Shown: positions 9,730-18,406 of the stretch, in pieces
Position numbering within the stretch: position 1 is the first letter of the stretch
How the letters are laid out: the number at the start of each line of letters is the position of its first letter
NCBI RefSeq assembly: GCF_001050375.1
Contig: NZ_KQ130501.1
Coordinates: 1 to 62,604 of the forward strand
Reading direction: 5' to 3'
DNA length: 62,604 bases
Source of the DNA: Catenovulum maritimum
GTDB lineage: Bacteria; Pseudomonadota; Gammaproteobacteria; Enterobacterales; Alteromonadaceae
Program-made: the position numbers and the translations under genes
Notes under the pieces: model-generated
Databases searched by the model: none
Seen by the model: only the letters and a program-made list of their open reading frames with translations
What the model was told of the DNA's origin: nothing

Positions 9730-10365
9730 CTATGCTTCTAGCATCTGATTTAATCTTGTTAGATTATTTTGAAACCAATATAGAGCAATCACACCAGAGG
9801 CGTTATCAATTTTCCCAGCATTTAACCAAGCTAATACTTGCTCCCGTTCAAATACATGCACCTTGATATCTTCATGCTCATGCTCGACGCCACAAATTGA
9901 TTTATATTGAGTTGAGTCCACGATGGCTAAATAAAGATGAATTCTTTCACTTGTACCACCACAACTAGAGAGGTAACTTTGCATAGAGACTAATTGCTTT
10001 ACACTTAGTCCAGTTTCTTCTTCTGTTTCCCGTTTAGCCACATCTTCTATTGATTCACCTTCTTCAACCATGCCGCCAACCAGCTCGAACATCCAGGGAT
10101 TTTCGCCATTTTCGATACAGCCAACTCTCACCTGCTCTATCATGACAATGTCATCTCGAGTTATGTCGTAAGGTAAAACAACAACAGCGTCCGATCTCTC
10201 AAATACTTCACGTTGTACAGTATCAGACCAACCACCAGCAAATAACTTATGTTTAAAACTCACGAGAGAAACATTAAAGAAACGATCAAATAATTTTTCT
10301 TTTGATTCGAGTTTAATGTCTTCGGTATTAAATGTGTAAGGGAAAGGCTTGTCTTGTTTATTCAT
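9730..10365 (-). CDS. nudF: ADP-ribose pyrophosphatase NudF
   Basis: Nudix hydrolase that splits ADP-ribose (and ADP-mannose type sugars) to AMP and sugar phosphate. The Nudix box is complete: GGMVEEGESIEDVAKRE then TEEETGL around residues 97-120, with the metal-binding glutamates in REtxEExG. The extended N-terminal beta domain and the following LSSCGGTSERIHLYLA segment are characteristic of the ADP-ribose subfamily. Length 211 aa (E. coli 209). First gene of the yqiB-cpdA-yqiA-parE-folM operon. In enterobacteria tolC lies divergently upstream; here it is replaced by the signalling operon at 10436-16662. Confidence 0.93.
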   Translation of the reverse strand: MNKQDKPFPYTFNTEDIKLESKEKLFDRFFNVSLVSFKHKLFAGGWSDTVQREVFERSDAVVVLPYDITRDDIVMIEQVRVGCIENGENPWMFELVGGMVEEGESIEDVAKRETEEETGLSVKQLVSMQSYLSSCGGTSERIHLYLAIVDSTQYKSICGVEHEHEDIKVHVFEREQVLAWLNAGKIDNASGVIALYWFQNNLTRLNQMLEA

Positions 10366-10435
10366 TACGGACCCAAAACTTAAATTTGAGCCATTATGAC
10401 AAATTTGCAGCTAGAGTTTTAGTCTTAGCTAAAAT

Positions 10436-12292
10436 TTATTTAGCCAGAACTTCATCGATTTGTTTTAATAGATTATTGAGCTGAGGCTCCACTGAAGCAA
10501 GTGACTCTGTTGGAATTAAAGCCTTTTCTAATTTATCAGCTTCTAAACTTAAATTATGAAATGAAAAACTGCCAGCACTGCCTTTTAACTTATGCACTTC
10601 TTTGGCCAACTGTTTTTTATTATTCATTGCCTGAGCATCAATTAAGCATTGTTTTACTATAATTAAATCTGCAATAAAATCATCAATTAATGCATTTTCT
10701 GCTTTTTTGCTCATATTTATTAATGCTTGATTTGCTTGGATATTGACTGTTTTATCAGCAGTTAAATATTTTGCAAGTAAACCGTAGAAAAATCTTCTAT
10801 CTATAGGTTTTGGACAGTAATCATCAAAACCCGATTCCATAAAACTATCTATTTCAGCTTTAATTGCATGTGCGCTTAGCGCAACAATTGGGGTATCTAA
10901 ATACCCCATATCTCTGATTAATCCAGCTGCTTGTACGCCATCCATAACAGGCATTTGAATGTCTAAAATAATTAAATCGAAATTATGCAAAATAACAGCT
11001 TGAGTAGCTTCTTCACCGTTAGCAACGGATAAAACTTCTAAACCCCATTGGCGTAATAACATTTCAACTAATTGACGGTTTACATGGTGATCTTCAGCGA
11101 GTAAAACTCGACCACTTAATGGATACAGTTTTAACTCATTCGTTGTTTGATGCGTGTAATGTTTTTCTTTTTTGATAAGAGGAACGTTAGTTTTAGCAAC
11201 TTGATATAAATGTAAACAAAACTCGCTACCTTTATCTAACTGGCTAGCTACTTTAATCTCTCCAAACATGGCAGTTGCTAGATGTTGGCTGATACTCAAG
11301 CCTAAACCTGTGCCACCATAACGGCTGGTGATATTGGCACCAGCTTGAGTAAAAGGTTTAAATAGCTTTTCAATTGTTTGACTATCCATACCAATACCGG
11401 TATCTGTCACTTTAAATTGAAGCTCATTTTTCTCTGGAATATAGCTAATTTCAAGTCGAATATAGCCTTTTTCTGTAAATTTAACCGAGTTAGATACTAG
11501 GTTTAGTAAAATCTGTCTTAATCTCACCGCATCAATTTCAATTGTTTGCGGCAACGGGTATTGAAAATCACAGATAAAATCAACACCATTTTTTCTGTGT
11601 ATGTTAGTGCAAATCGACTTGATTTCATTTATCAATTGAATAAAGTCATAAGATTCAATATTCAGCTCAAGCTGCTTTGCTTCAATTTTAGAAAAATCCA
11701 GTACATCATTAATTAAACCGAGTAAGTGTCGACCATTTTGCTCAATTTGGATAAAAGCATCAGCATAATTTTCTGGCTTAATTTCTTGATTTCGTAACGC
11801 TTCTGCAAAGCCTAAAACCGTAGTCAAAGGGGTTCGGATTTCGTGACTCATACTGGCAACAAATCGGCTTTTTGCGACATTAGCCTCTTGCAGTTTTTGA
11901 GTTAGTAAGCTTAAGCTTTTTTTCTGTTCGCGCAGTGCTAATTGAGTTCTTATCCTAGCCTTTAAAACAGCTGGATTAAAAGGTTTATGGACATAATCAT
12001 TAGCACCTAAATTTAGGCCTAATTCCTCATTATCACCAGCGACAGAGCCAGTTAAAATGATTATCGGTATGTCTTCAGTGAGAATGGAAGATTTTAACTG
12101 CCTAACAACATCAAAACCGTCCATATCGGGCATATAGAGGTCTAATAATATTAAATCAGGCACGTAGCGACTTGCTTTGTCTATACCTTGTGAACCATTT
12201 TTGGCTAAGATGACTTGATAGTCTGCAACTAACAAATTACTTAGGTTTTTTAGGTTTAATTTGTCATCATCGACAATCAATATTGAGTCCAT
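10436..12292 (-). CDS. Cytosolic hybrid histidine kinase (REC-HisKA-HATPase-REC-HPt)
   Basis: Soluble phosphorelay kinase without membrane segments. Order: receiver 1 (about 1-118, acidic D8-D10, phosphoacceptor D51, K103), coiled linker, HisKA with H150 (SMSHEIRTPLT), HATPase with N box (LLNLVSNSVKF), DTGIGM and GGTGLGLSIS, receiver 2 (about 390-510, DLIILDIQMPVMDG, KPID), and C-terminal HPt (HKLKGSAGSFSF, His around 573). The N-terminal receiver means kinase activity is probably set by another protein's phosphoryl group or by phosphatase input. It is the third gene of an operon headed by the 7TMR kinase, 13 bases after the diguanylate cyclase, so the likely donor is encoded two genes upstream. 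Confidence 0.9.
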   Translation of the reverse strand: MDSILIVDDDKLNLKNLSNLLVADYQVILAKNGSQGIDKASRYVPDLILLDLYMPDMDGFDVVRQLKSSILTEDIPIIILTGSVAGDNEELGLNLGANDYVHKPFNPAVLKARIRTQLALREQKKSLSLLTQKLQEANVAKSRFVASMSHEIRTPLTTVLGFAEALRNQEIKPENYADAFIQIEQNGRHLLGLINDVLDFSKIEAKQLELNIESYDFIQLINEIKSICTNIHRKNGVDFICDFQYPLPQTIEIDAVRLRQILLNLVSNSVKFTEKGYIRLEISYIPEKNELQFKVTDTGIGMDSQTIEKLFKPFTQAGANITSRYGGTGLGLSISQHLATAMFGEIKVASQLDKGSEFCLHLYQVAKTNVPLIKKEKHYTHQTTNELKLYPLSGRVLLAEDHHVNRQLVEMLLRQWGLEVLSVANGEEATQAVILHNFDLIILDIQMPVMDGVQAAGLIRDMGYLDTPIVALSAHAIKAEIDSFMESGFDDYCPKPIDRRFFYGLLAKYLTADKTVNIQANQALINMSKKAENALIDDFIADLIIVKQCLIDAQAMNNKKQLAKEVHKLKGSAGSFSFHNLSLEADKLEKALIPTESLASVEPQLNNLLKQIDEVLAK

Positions 12293-12305
12293 GCATTTAC
12301 CTAAT

Positions 12306-13214
12306 TTATTTTATGGTCGAAGTCTGACCATTCACTTGGTTACGTCCATTACTTTTTGCAATATATAAATACTTGTCTGCTATCTCAAAAATAGTATTAG
12401 CATGGCCTTTTTGCAAAATATTTGCCGAACTATATCCAATACTGACAGTCACATAGTCCGAAATATTTTTGATATGTGGGATCTCTAAGCTTTCTACGCT
12501 CTGGCGTATTTCTTCTAGCCGCGAGCTAGCTTCTATTGCATTTGTATTAGGCATCAATATAACTAACTCTTCACCGCCAAAACGAGCAACAAAACCACCC
12601 AGTATTTTCATTTGATTTTCAACTGCTTTTGCGACTTGTTTCAGTACTTGATCTCCCTTTAAATGACCATAGTGATCATTATAAAGCTTGAAATTATCAA
12701 CATCGACAATTGCCAAAGTTAATATTTGATTAGACTCTAAGGCATGTAAATATTCTTGCTGTAAACGAGCGTTAAATTGGCGTCGATTAGGTATTGAAGT
12801 TAATGGATCTATGTAGGCGTAATGATCTAATAACTTTTTTTGTATGACGGATTGAAGGTGGTTGTATACTCTAGCCTGTACTATTCCCGAATGAAATGGT
12901 TTCGTAATAAAATCTATCGCCCCCATTCTTAGGCCACGTTCTTCGATTTCATTCTCATGTTTACCCGTAATAAACACTACCGGAATGTGATCCACTTTTG
13001 GATTATTTTTTAATTGGTTTAAAACGTCAAAGCCTGAAATATCTGGCATAACAATATCGAGTAAAATGAGATCGGGCTGCAATTCTACTGACTTATCAAT
13101 AGCTTGCTGACCATTTTTGGCAAAAAGCACTAGTGCCATACTCTCGACGATTTCTTTTAAAACACGGCGATTAGTTTTATCATCATCGACTATTAATACT
13201 TTAAGATCATTCAC
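12306..13214 (-). CDS. Response regulator diguanylate cyclase (REC-GGDEF)
   Basis: WspR/PleD-like response regulator that would make cyclic di-GMP when its receiver is phosphorylated. Receiver: acidic D10-D12, phosphoacceptor D53 (ILLDIVMPD), K103 or nearby in TKPF. GGDEF domain from about residue 125 (DPLTSIPNRR) with the active-site motif in its GGEEL form (ARFGGEEL), which is catalytically competent in known cyclases. The RxxD inhibitory site normally five residues before this motif is absent (ILGG), so no product inhibition through that site is expected. Length 302 aa. It sits between two hybrid kinases with gaps of 10 and 13 bases, making it the obvious enzymatic output of that phosphorelay. 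Confidence 0.92.
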   Translation of the reverse strand: MNDLKVLIVDDDKTNRRVLKEIVESMALVLFAKNGQQAIDKSVELQPDLILLDIVMPDISGFDVLNQLKNNPKVDHIPVVFITGKHENEIEERGLRMGAIDFITKPFHSGIVQARVYNHLQSVIQKKLLDHYAYIDPLTSIPNRRQFNARLQQEYLHALESNQILTLAIVDVDNFKLYNDHYGHLKGDQVLKQVAKAVENQMKILGGFVARFGGEELVILMPNTNAIEASSRLEEIRQSVESLEIPHIKNISDYVTVSIGYSSANILQKGHANTIFEIADKYLYIAKSNGRNQVNGQTSTIK

Positions 13215-13224
13215 AAATGATTAC

Positions 13225-16200
13225 CTAACTTTCCTTTATCTTAAACTTAACATCTTGATTTTCGATTAACTCTAGTGCCTCATCGTATTCAATATCATCA
13301 ATTAATTTTATCAAGCTATCAATGACATAACCATTAGTTACATTTAAGCTGAGTGCTTTAAGTTTAGGTATATAAGTTTCAACTTTAGCATTAGATTGCG
13401 CTAAGTAAACTTTAAGCTGCTCAAATAACTCGTCAACTTCAGCTTGGGTCAAACTGGTATCCGAAAATTGAGTCTGTGATAGTCTACTAACAACTGGCTC
13501 TAGTTGTGCTAATAATGCAGTTAAATCATTAGATAAACTTAACATTTGAGTCGAATATTCTAATCGTGATTCAACTAATTCTTCTAATTCCTTCGCTTTT
13601 GTAGTTAAATCTTTAGCGCCAATATAAGCTGCGTTAGATTTTAATGTATGAATTTTAAGATAGAGTTTACTGGTATCATTTTGTGCCGACAATAATTTAA
13701 GTTCATCAACTAAGTCTAAGTTTTCAGTATAGAAAGTTTCAAGTAACTCTAAATACAAGGATTCTTTACCTTGCATAGATTTTAAAGCAGAAGCAACATC
13801 AAGTAAGGTTAAAGAACTCAAATAAGATAAAGATTCCGAATTTTTAAATTGTTTCTTTTCTGGGGTTTTTAATTTATCTTTAGATACCCAATAGATTATA
13901 TTTCTAAGCATTTCATCCGGGTCGATAGGCTTAGTAATATGCCCATTCATTCCAGCATCTAAGCTCTTTTGTGCATCGCCAGCCATTGCATGTGCTGTCA
14001 TTGCAAGAATAGGTAAGTCTTTATATTCTTTAATATTACGGATTTCCTGAGTCGCAGTTAATCCGTCCATTTCAGGCATTTGAATATCCATCAAAACAAT
14101 ATCGTAATCATTGTTGATTACCTTATCTATGGCTTCAATACCATTTTCTGCAATATCAATCTTAACCCCAGTTTCTTTTAAGAAACCGACTGCTACTTGT
14201 CTATTTAATTTATTATCTTCAACTAATAACAATTTAACACTCGATAAATCGATTAGTTTCCCTTCTAATTGAGATTCAACGAATTCTTCAACATCAGATA
14301 AATCCAGCTCTAAACAATGCATCATAGAATCTAGTAAAGCTGATTGACTTATCGGTTTTTCAAGGAAACCATCAATACCAGCTGCTGCACTTAATTGTTT
14401 AGCATCATCCCTATCATATGCTGAAATCATTAATATAGCGGGTACTTGCTGTAAACCTATATCGTGCTTAATTAGTTTTGATGCTTGGATACCATCCATT
14501 TCTGGCATTTTCCAATCCATAATAATAAGATCAAACATAGCTTGCTGTTTAATTGCAGATTGAACTGCATCTATCGCTTGAATACCATTCTCTACAGACG
14601 TGACATGAGCATTTTTATTTTTAAGCATCTCTTCGATTACATTTCTGGCAATCTTATTATCATCAACAACTAAAACATTGATTGGTTTACCAGATATAGA
14701 GTAACTTGGTTTCTTTTCTGATGCTGAACTGGCTTTAGCCTCAATCGTAAAATGAAATGCTGAACCAACGCCAAGTTTACTATTCGCCCATATTCTCCCG
14801 CCCATTAAACCGACTAATTCTTTACAAATTGACAAACCTAATCCAGTACCACCATATTTACGCGTGATAGATGTATCAGCTTGGGTAAAAGATTCAAACA
14901 AGGTTTGTAATTGTTCATCCGTCATACCTATACCAGTATCAACGACGGCAAAATCGAGTGTTAATTCGTTATCGCCTTTAGTTATTGCGTTTACTCTAAT
15001 ACTGACATGACCATCATTTGTAAACTTAACCGCATTTGATATTAAGTTTACAAGGATTTGCTGGATTCTTAATGGGTCGCCCTCAATGTATTGCGGGACA
15101 TCTTTTTTTACATCTAGAATTAGCTCAACACTTTTACTATGTGCTTTTAGTGAACACACATTAACTGAACGTTGAATGACCTTGTCTAAGTTAAAGTTTA
15201 TGTTTTCGATTTTTAACTTACCGGCTTCTATTTTAGAGTAATCTAAAACGTCATTTATAATGCCGAGCAAAACGTCAGCTGAATTCGATATTTTCTCTAC
15301 ATAATCCCTTTGTTCATAATCAAGATTAGTTTTTAATGCAAGCTGACTTAAACCTATTACAGCATTCATCGGGGTTCTGATTTCATGACTCATTTGCGCT
15401 AAAAAGCGACTTTTAGCATCATTTGCGTGTTCTAATTCTTTGGTGGTTTTTATTAATTCCGAGGTTCTTTCTTTTATTTTAGTTTCTAAATTTTGGTTTA
15501 ATTCAACATTACGTTCATTTACCAAACGAACTTTATCCGCTAATGCAAAAGCAAAAAGTAGTCCTTCTAATGTACTGCCAATGTAGCTTAATAAATAAAT
15601 ATTAACATCCAAAGATGGGACTAATCCTAGGTTGGTTAAATTACTTAACATGCCTGGAACAATAATAGCGAGTAAAGCCAATAGGAAATAACGCGCAGGC
15701 CGATAATTATTTCTTAACGAAATAATACAAGCAACTAAACCTAATACGCCCATTGAAGCACTAGTCGACACAGTAGCGATTATCATACCTATATTTGGCA
15801 TGAAATAAGCGATTGGCGATATAATCAAAATAAGTAAGGCCAGCCATTTAGCTAAGATGTCTAATTTAGGAGAATTATTTTTTAAGTCTAAAAACTCCCG
15901 ACAAAATAATAAAAAGAAAACAGATGCGAGTGAGAAAGGTATATTCAGCAAACCTGAATTTACTATATCAAAGTGTGTTGGCAACACACCAAACATAGAA
16001 ACCCAAGCTAAAGATAAGAAAAATGTTTGACCTGAATAGAACAAATACATCTTGGCTCTTGAGCCAATATAAATAAAGAAGTTATAGAGAATTAGACAAA
16101 GACATATACCTAAGCAAAGTAAAAAAACGATATTTTCCGCTTCTAATTGATTAACTTGAACTGACTCGGGTGAAATTTTTAGTTTTATCGGGGCAAAATA

Positions 16201-16662
16201 AAAGTTGCTAGTGAATTTTATTAGGATTTTTTTAGATTCGCCGGCGCCGATATGTATCTTATTGCCATAATGGTAATCTACTGGATTGAAATGTAAGTGT
16301 TTCAAACCTGTTTTAAAGCTCATATCATCATCGAGTGAGATAATTTCAATATCTTCTATAACCGTTCCAAAAGGGTAAATAAACCAATTTTGTTCTGACG
16401 TATCATTTATAAGCTCAAAATTAGTGAAGAATGAGCCCCCTAACATAGGTAAGCTTTTAGTAGGCTGTAAGCTGGAGGTAAGCTGAATTAACGATTTGGG
16501 GTCCAGCTTAGTTTGTGGTAATGGATAAAATTCTAAATTTTTAGAAATCTCTTGAGTATTAATTTCACTCAGTAAAAATTTCTTTAATTTTATCTGGCTA
16601 TTGTCAGCCCAACAGGCATTAAATAAACTGAATATAAAAAATAAAATGACTAATAAACGCAT
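13225..16662 (-). CDS. 7TMR-DISM hybrid histidine kinase with two receivers and HPt
   Basis: Membrane sensor kinase, 1145 aa. Order: signal peptide (about 1-19), periplasmic sensor of the 7TMR-DISM extracellular type (about 25-175), seven membrane helices (about 178-375), coiled coil (about 380-420), HisKA (FLAQMSHEIRTPMN), HATPase (NLISNAVKF, DTGIGM, GGTGLGLSIC), receiver 1 (DLIIMDWKMPEMDG), receiver 2 (DIVLMDIQMPEMDG) and HPt (KIHTLKSNAAYIGA). DISM sensors of this type are thought to bind carbohydrates or other small ligands. It is the first gene of a three-gene operon with the diguanylate cyclase and the second hybrid kinase. AGGA lies 4 bases before the ATG, directly behind a GC-rich hairpin (16672-16697). 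Confidence 0.92.
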   Translation of the reverse strand: MRLLVILFFIFSLFNACWADNSQIKLKKFLLSEINTQEISKNLEFYPLPQTKLDPKSLIQLTSSLQPTKSLPMLGGSFFTNFELINDTSEQNWFIYPFGTVIEDIEIISLDDDMSFKTGLKHLHFNPVDYHYGNKIHIGAGESKKILIKFTSNFYFAPIKLKISPESVQVNQLEAENIVFLLCLGICLCLILYNFFIYIGSRAKMYLFYSGQTFFLSLAWVSMFGVLPTHFDIVNSGLLNIPFSLASVFFLLFCREFLDLKNNSPKLDILAKWLALLILIISPIAYFMPNIGMIIATVSTSASMGVLGLVACIISLRNNYRPARYFLLALLAIIVPGMLSNLTNLGLVPSLDVNIYLLSYIGSTLEGLLFAFALADKVRLVNERNVELNQNLETKIKERTSELIKTTKELEHANDAKSRFLAQMSHEIRTPMNAVIGLSQLALKTNLDYEQRDYVEKISNSADVLLGIINDVLDYSKIEAGKLKIENINFNLDKVIQRSVNVCSLKAHSKSVELILDVKKDVPQYIEGDPLRIQQILVNLISNAVKFTNDGHVSIRVNAITKGDNELTLDFAVVDTGIGMTDEQLQTLFESFTQADTSITRKYGGTGLGLSICKELVGLMGGRIWANSKLGVGSAFHFTIEAKASSASEKKPSYSISGKPINVLVVDDNKIARNVIEEMLKNKNAHVTSVENGIQAIDAVQSAIKQQAMFDLIIMDWKMPEMDGIQASKLIKHDIGLQQVPAILMISAYDRDDAKQLSAAAGIDGFLEKPISQSALLDSMMHCLELDLSDVEEFVESQLEGKLIDLSSVKLLLVEDNKLNRQVAVGFLKETGVKIDIAENGIEAIDKVINNDYDIVLMDIQMPEMDGLTATQEIRNIKEYKDLPILAMTAHAMAGDAQKSLDAGMNGHITKPIDPDEMLRNIIYWVSKDKLKTPEKKQFKNSESLSYLSSLTLLDVASALKSMQGKESLYLELLETFYTENLDLVDELKLLSAQNDTSKLYLKIHTLKSNAAYIGAKDLTTKAKELEELVESRLEYSTQMLSLSNDLTALLAQLEPVVSRLSQTQFSDTSLTQAEVDELFEQLKVYLAQSNAKVETYIPKLKALSLNVTNGYVIDSLIKLIDDIEYDEALELIENQDVKFKIKES

Positions 16663-16671
16663 AGAATCCTA

Positions 16672-16697
16672 TAACCCCAGTTATATTACTGGGGTTA
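16672..16697. terminator. GC-rich hairpin before the 7TMR kinase gene
   Basis: Perfect 10-bp inverted repeat (TAACCCCAGT / ACTGGGGTTA, loop of 6) between the flavoprotein stop codon and the kinase start on the minus strand. It lacks a T-run on either side. It may end the flavoprotein transcript inefficiently, or lie in the kinase leader: the ribosome binding site AGGA starts 2 bases after the stem. Role inferred. Confidence 0.5.
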
Positions 16698-16708
16698 ATT
16701 TGTAGGTT

Positions 16709-18388
16709 TTAAAAATTAATATTCCAGCTTTCATCCCATGGTAAGCCTTTATTGAATCTTTCCTGATCCAGCAATCTCATTGGGGCTAATAGACTTGGTT
16801 CATGTAAAGCATAAACATCATTTAGCTTAACGTCTACGTTTGAATTATTTATTAACGCATTAACCGCCCGTCTAGCCGCTTCGTTAGCTCCTTCCATACT
16901 TGCTATTTGAGTATATGTAGCAACATAGTCTGATGCAAGAAATAGGTTAGGAATTAAGGTATAGGCTTGTGGCCGTAAATGCCAAGTATTATCGTGATCA
17001 ACTAACAAAGGTTGTTTATTTTCAACCACTTTATCGTCTTTAAAAATTAAATCTGGGTCGATAAACCAATCAACCTTATCTTCATCTTTTAGCACTACTT
17101 TGCCGTCAACATTCAGTGAAGCTTTCAATTCTTGCCAAACTTCATCGATGATTTCTTCAGGAGAGCAATCTATTGCGGCTTTTTTAATAAAAGAACCTTT
17201 TACTTGCCACTCAGAAATATCAATCGAAATGCAGCCTTTAACATCACCATTGCCCATATTTTGTAAATTATGATCTTTCCAAAATTGTTGCTGAGAAACA
17301 GAAGTAATAGCCCATGGAGAATTGACATAAATGCTATGTCCATTAACGATTTTTACATCTTTATTTAGATAAATTTGTATTCCATTCATCCAAGAAGTGT
17401 AATTCGCTAATTCCTGGATATTGGTTAAAGTCGAGTCAATATTTAGCATGTCCTGAGTAATCAAAGGCGCAAAATTGTTTACCGGTAATGCAGCAATAAA
17501 ATAATCTGCTTCAATATGTTCAACTGGGCCAATTGGTTCATAATCTTTAACTGGCTGAACCTGAGCACTGGAAATTTTACCCTGATCACATGTTATGCCC
17601 ACGACACTATAATTGAAGTGGTATGAAACGCCTTGTTCCTGAAGGTAGGTAAGCCAAGGGTCAATCCAGACATCATTGGTTGGGCCATTTAATAATCTAT
17701 CGCCACTTTCTTTGAAATGCGTCATCCCAAGAATTAGTTGGACTAAGATATCGCCAGTTGAACGTGTGCTTGCAACTTCAGCTTGTGCTGCTACTAGCGA
17801 ACGAGTTAAACCTTCAACTAAACATTCTTGATAAGCCTTACTCATTTTGTCTGCTTGAGTATAATCCCACCAACCTAACTTTTCGTATTCAGCGAGGCGT
17901 CGGTCAGCACAAGATGTTAATATTTGCCAAATCCGATTCATGAAAAACTTAAGTTCTTCTTCCCCGATTCCCAAATCAGCATGAGCATCTTTCCAAAAAA
18001 CGTATAAATCTTTCAAGGCTTCTTTTAAGTTGGAGGGTAATTTAGCTGGTATCTCGACAGAAGGTAAACCATATCTAAGTAATTGAGCAAATTCACCTGG
18101 TACTAAGTTATCAAAACATGTTTTGCCATCTTTGTACGGAATTTCCTTCATTGTTTCAGGTAAGTTTTTATAAAAATAAGGGAAGAATCTAAAACCATGT
18201 TCACCTGGTAAATCAGGTCTTCCATCAGTGCCTGTATTTGGTACAGGCATGCTACGTGCTTTACCACCTGGAATATCTAATATATCGTAAACACTGACGT
18301 CAAACCCTTTTCGAATCAGCATATGTGCAGCGCTCATTCCCCCAACGCCGCCCCCTAAGATTGCAACTTTTATGTTATTTTTTTTCAT
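16709..18388 (-). CDS. FAD-dependent oxidoreductase, phytoene desaturase-like
   Basis: NAD(P)/FAD-binding oxidoreductase of the amine oxidase / phytoene desaturase superfamily, 559 aa. The N terminus holds the dinucleotide-binding motif GGGVGGMSAA with the downstream acidic residue (YDILDIPGGKARS), and the C terminus holds the conserved FAD segment NLFLASDYV followed by EGANEAARRAVNAL. An EHGFRFFPYFY motif near residue 63 is typical of the hydroxysqualene-dehydroxylase and desaturase-like branch. Substrate unknown; a hydrophobic isoprenoid or lipid is plausible. It begins 18 bases after the CrtC/AttH-like gene, so the two are almost surely co-transcribed. There is no phytoene synthase or other carotenoid gene in the window, so I do not name it CrtI. 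Confidence 0.8.
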   Translation of the reverse strand: MKKNNIKVAILGGGVGGMSAAHMLIRKGFDVSVYDILDIPGGKARSMPVPNTGTDGRPDLPGEHGFRFFPYFYKNLPETMKEIPYKDGKTCFDNLVPGEFAQLLRYGLPSVEIPAKLPSNLKEALKDLYVFWKDAHADLGIGEEELKFFMNRIWQILTSCADRRLAEYEKLGWWDYTQADKMSKAYQECLVEGLTRSLVAAQAEVASTRSTGDILVQLILGMTHFKESGDRLLNGPTNDVWIDPWLTYLQEQGVSYHFNYSVVGITCDQGKISSAQVQPVKDYEPIGPVEHIEADYFIAALPVNNFAPLITQDMLNIDSTLTNIQELANYTSWMNGIQIYLNKDVKIVNGHSIYVNSPWAITSVSQQQFWKDHNLQNMGNGDVKGCISIDISEWQVKGSFIKKAAIDCSPEEIIDEVWQELKASLNVDGKVVLKDEDKVDWFIDPDLIFKDDKVVENKQPLLVDHDNTWHLRPQAYTLIPNLFLASDYVATYTQIASMEGANEAARRAVNALINNSNVDVKLNDVYALHEPSLLAPMRLLDQERFNKGLPWDESWNINF

Positions 18389-18406
18389 TTTTCTCTCTTT
18401 TTATTG

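Noticed and set aside
16709-18388. Naming the flavoprotein CrtI and the lipocalin protein CrtC
   Set aside because: There is superfamily resemblance but no other carotenoid gene is present and substrate residues cannot be assigned, so the specific names are not supported.
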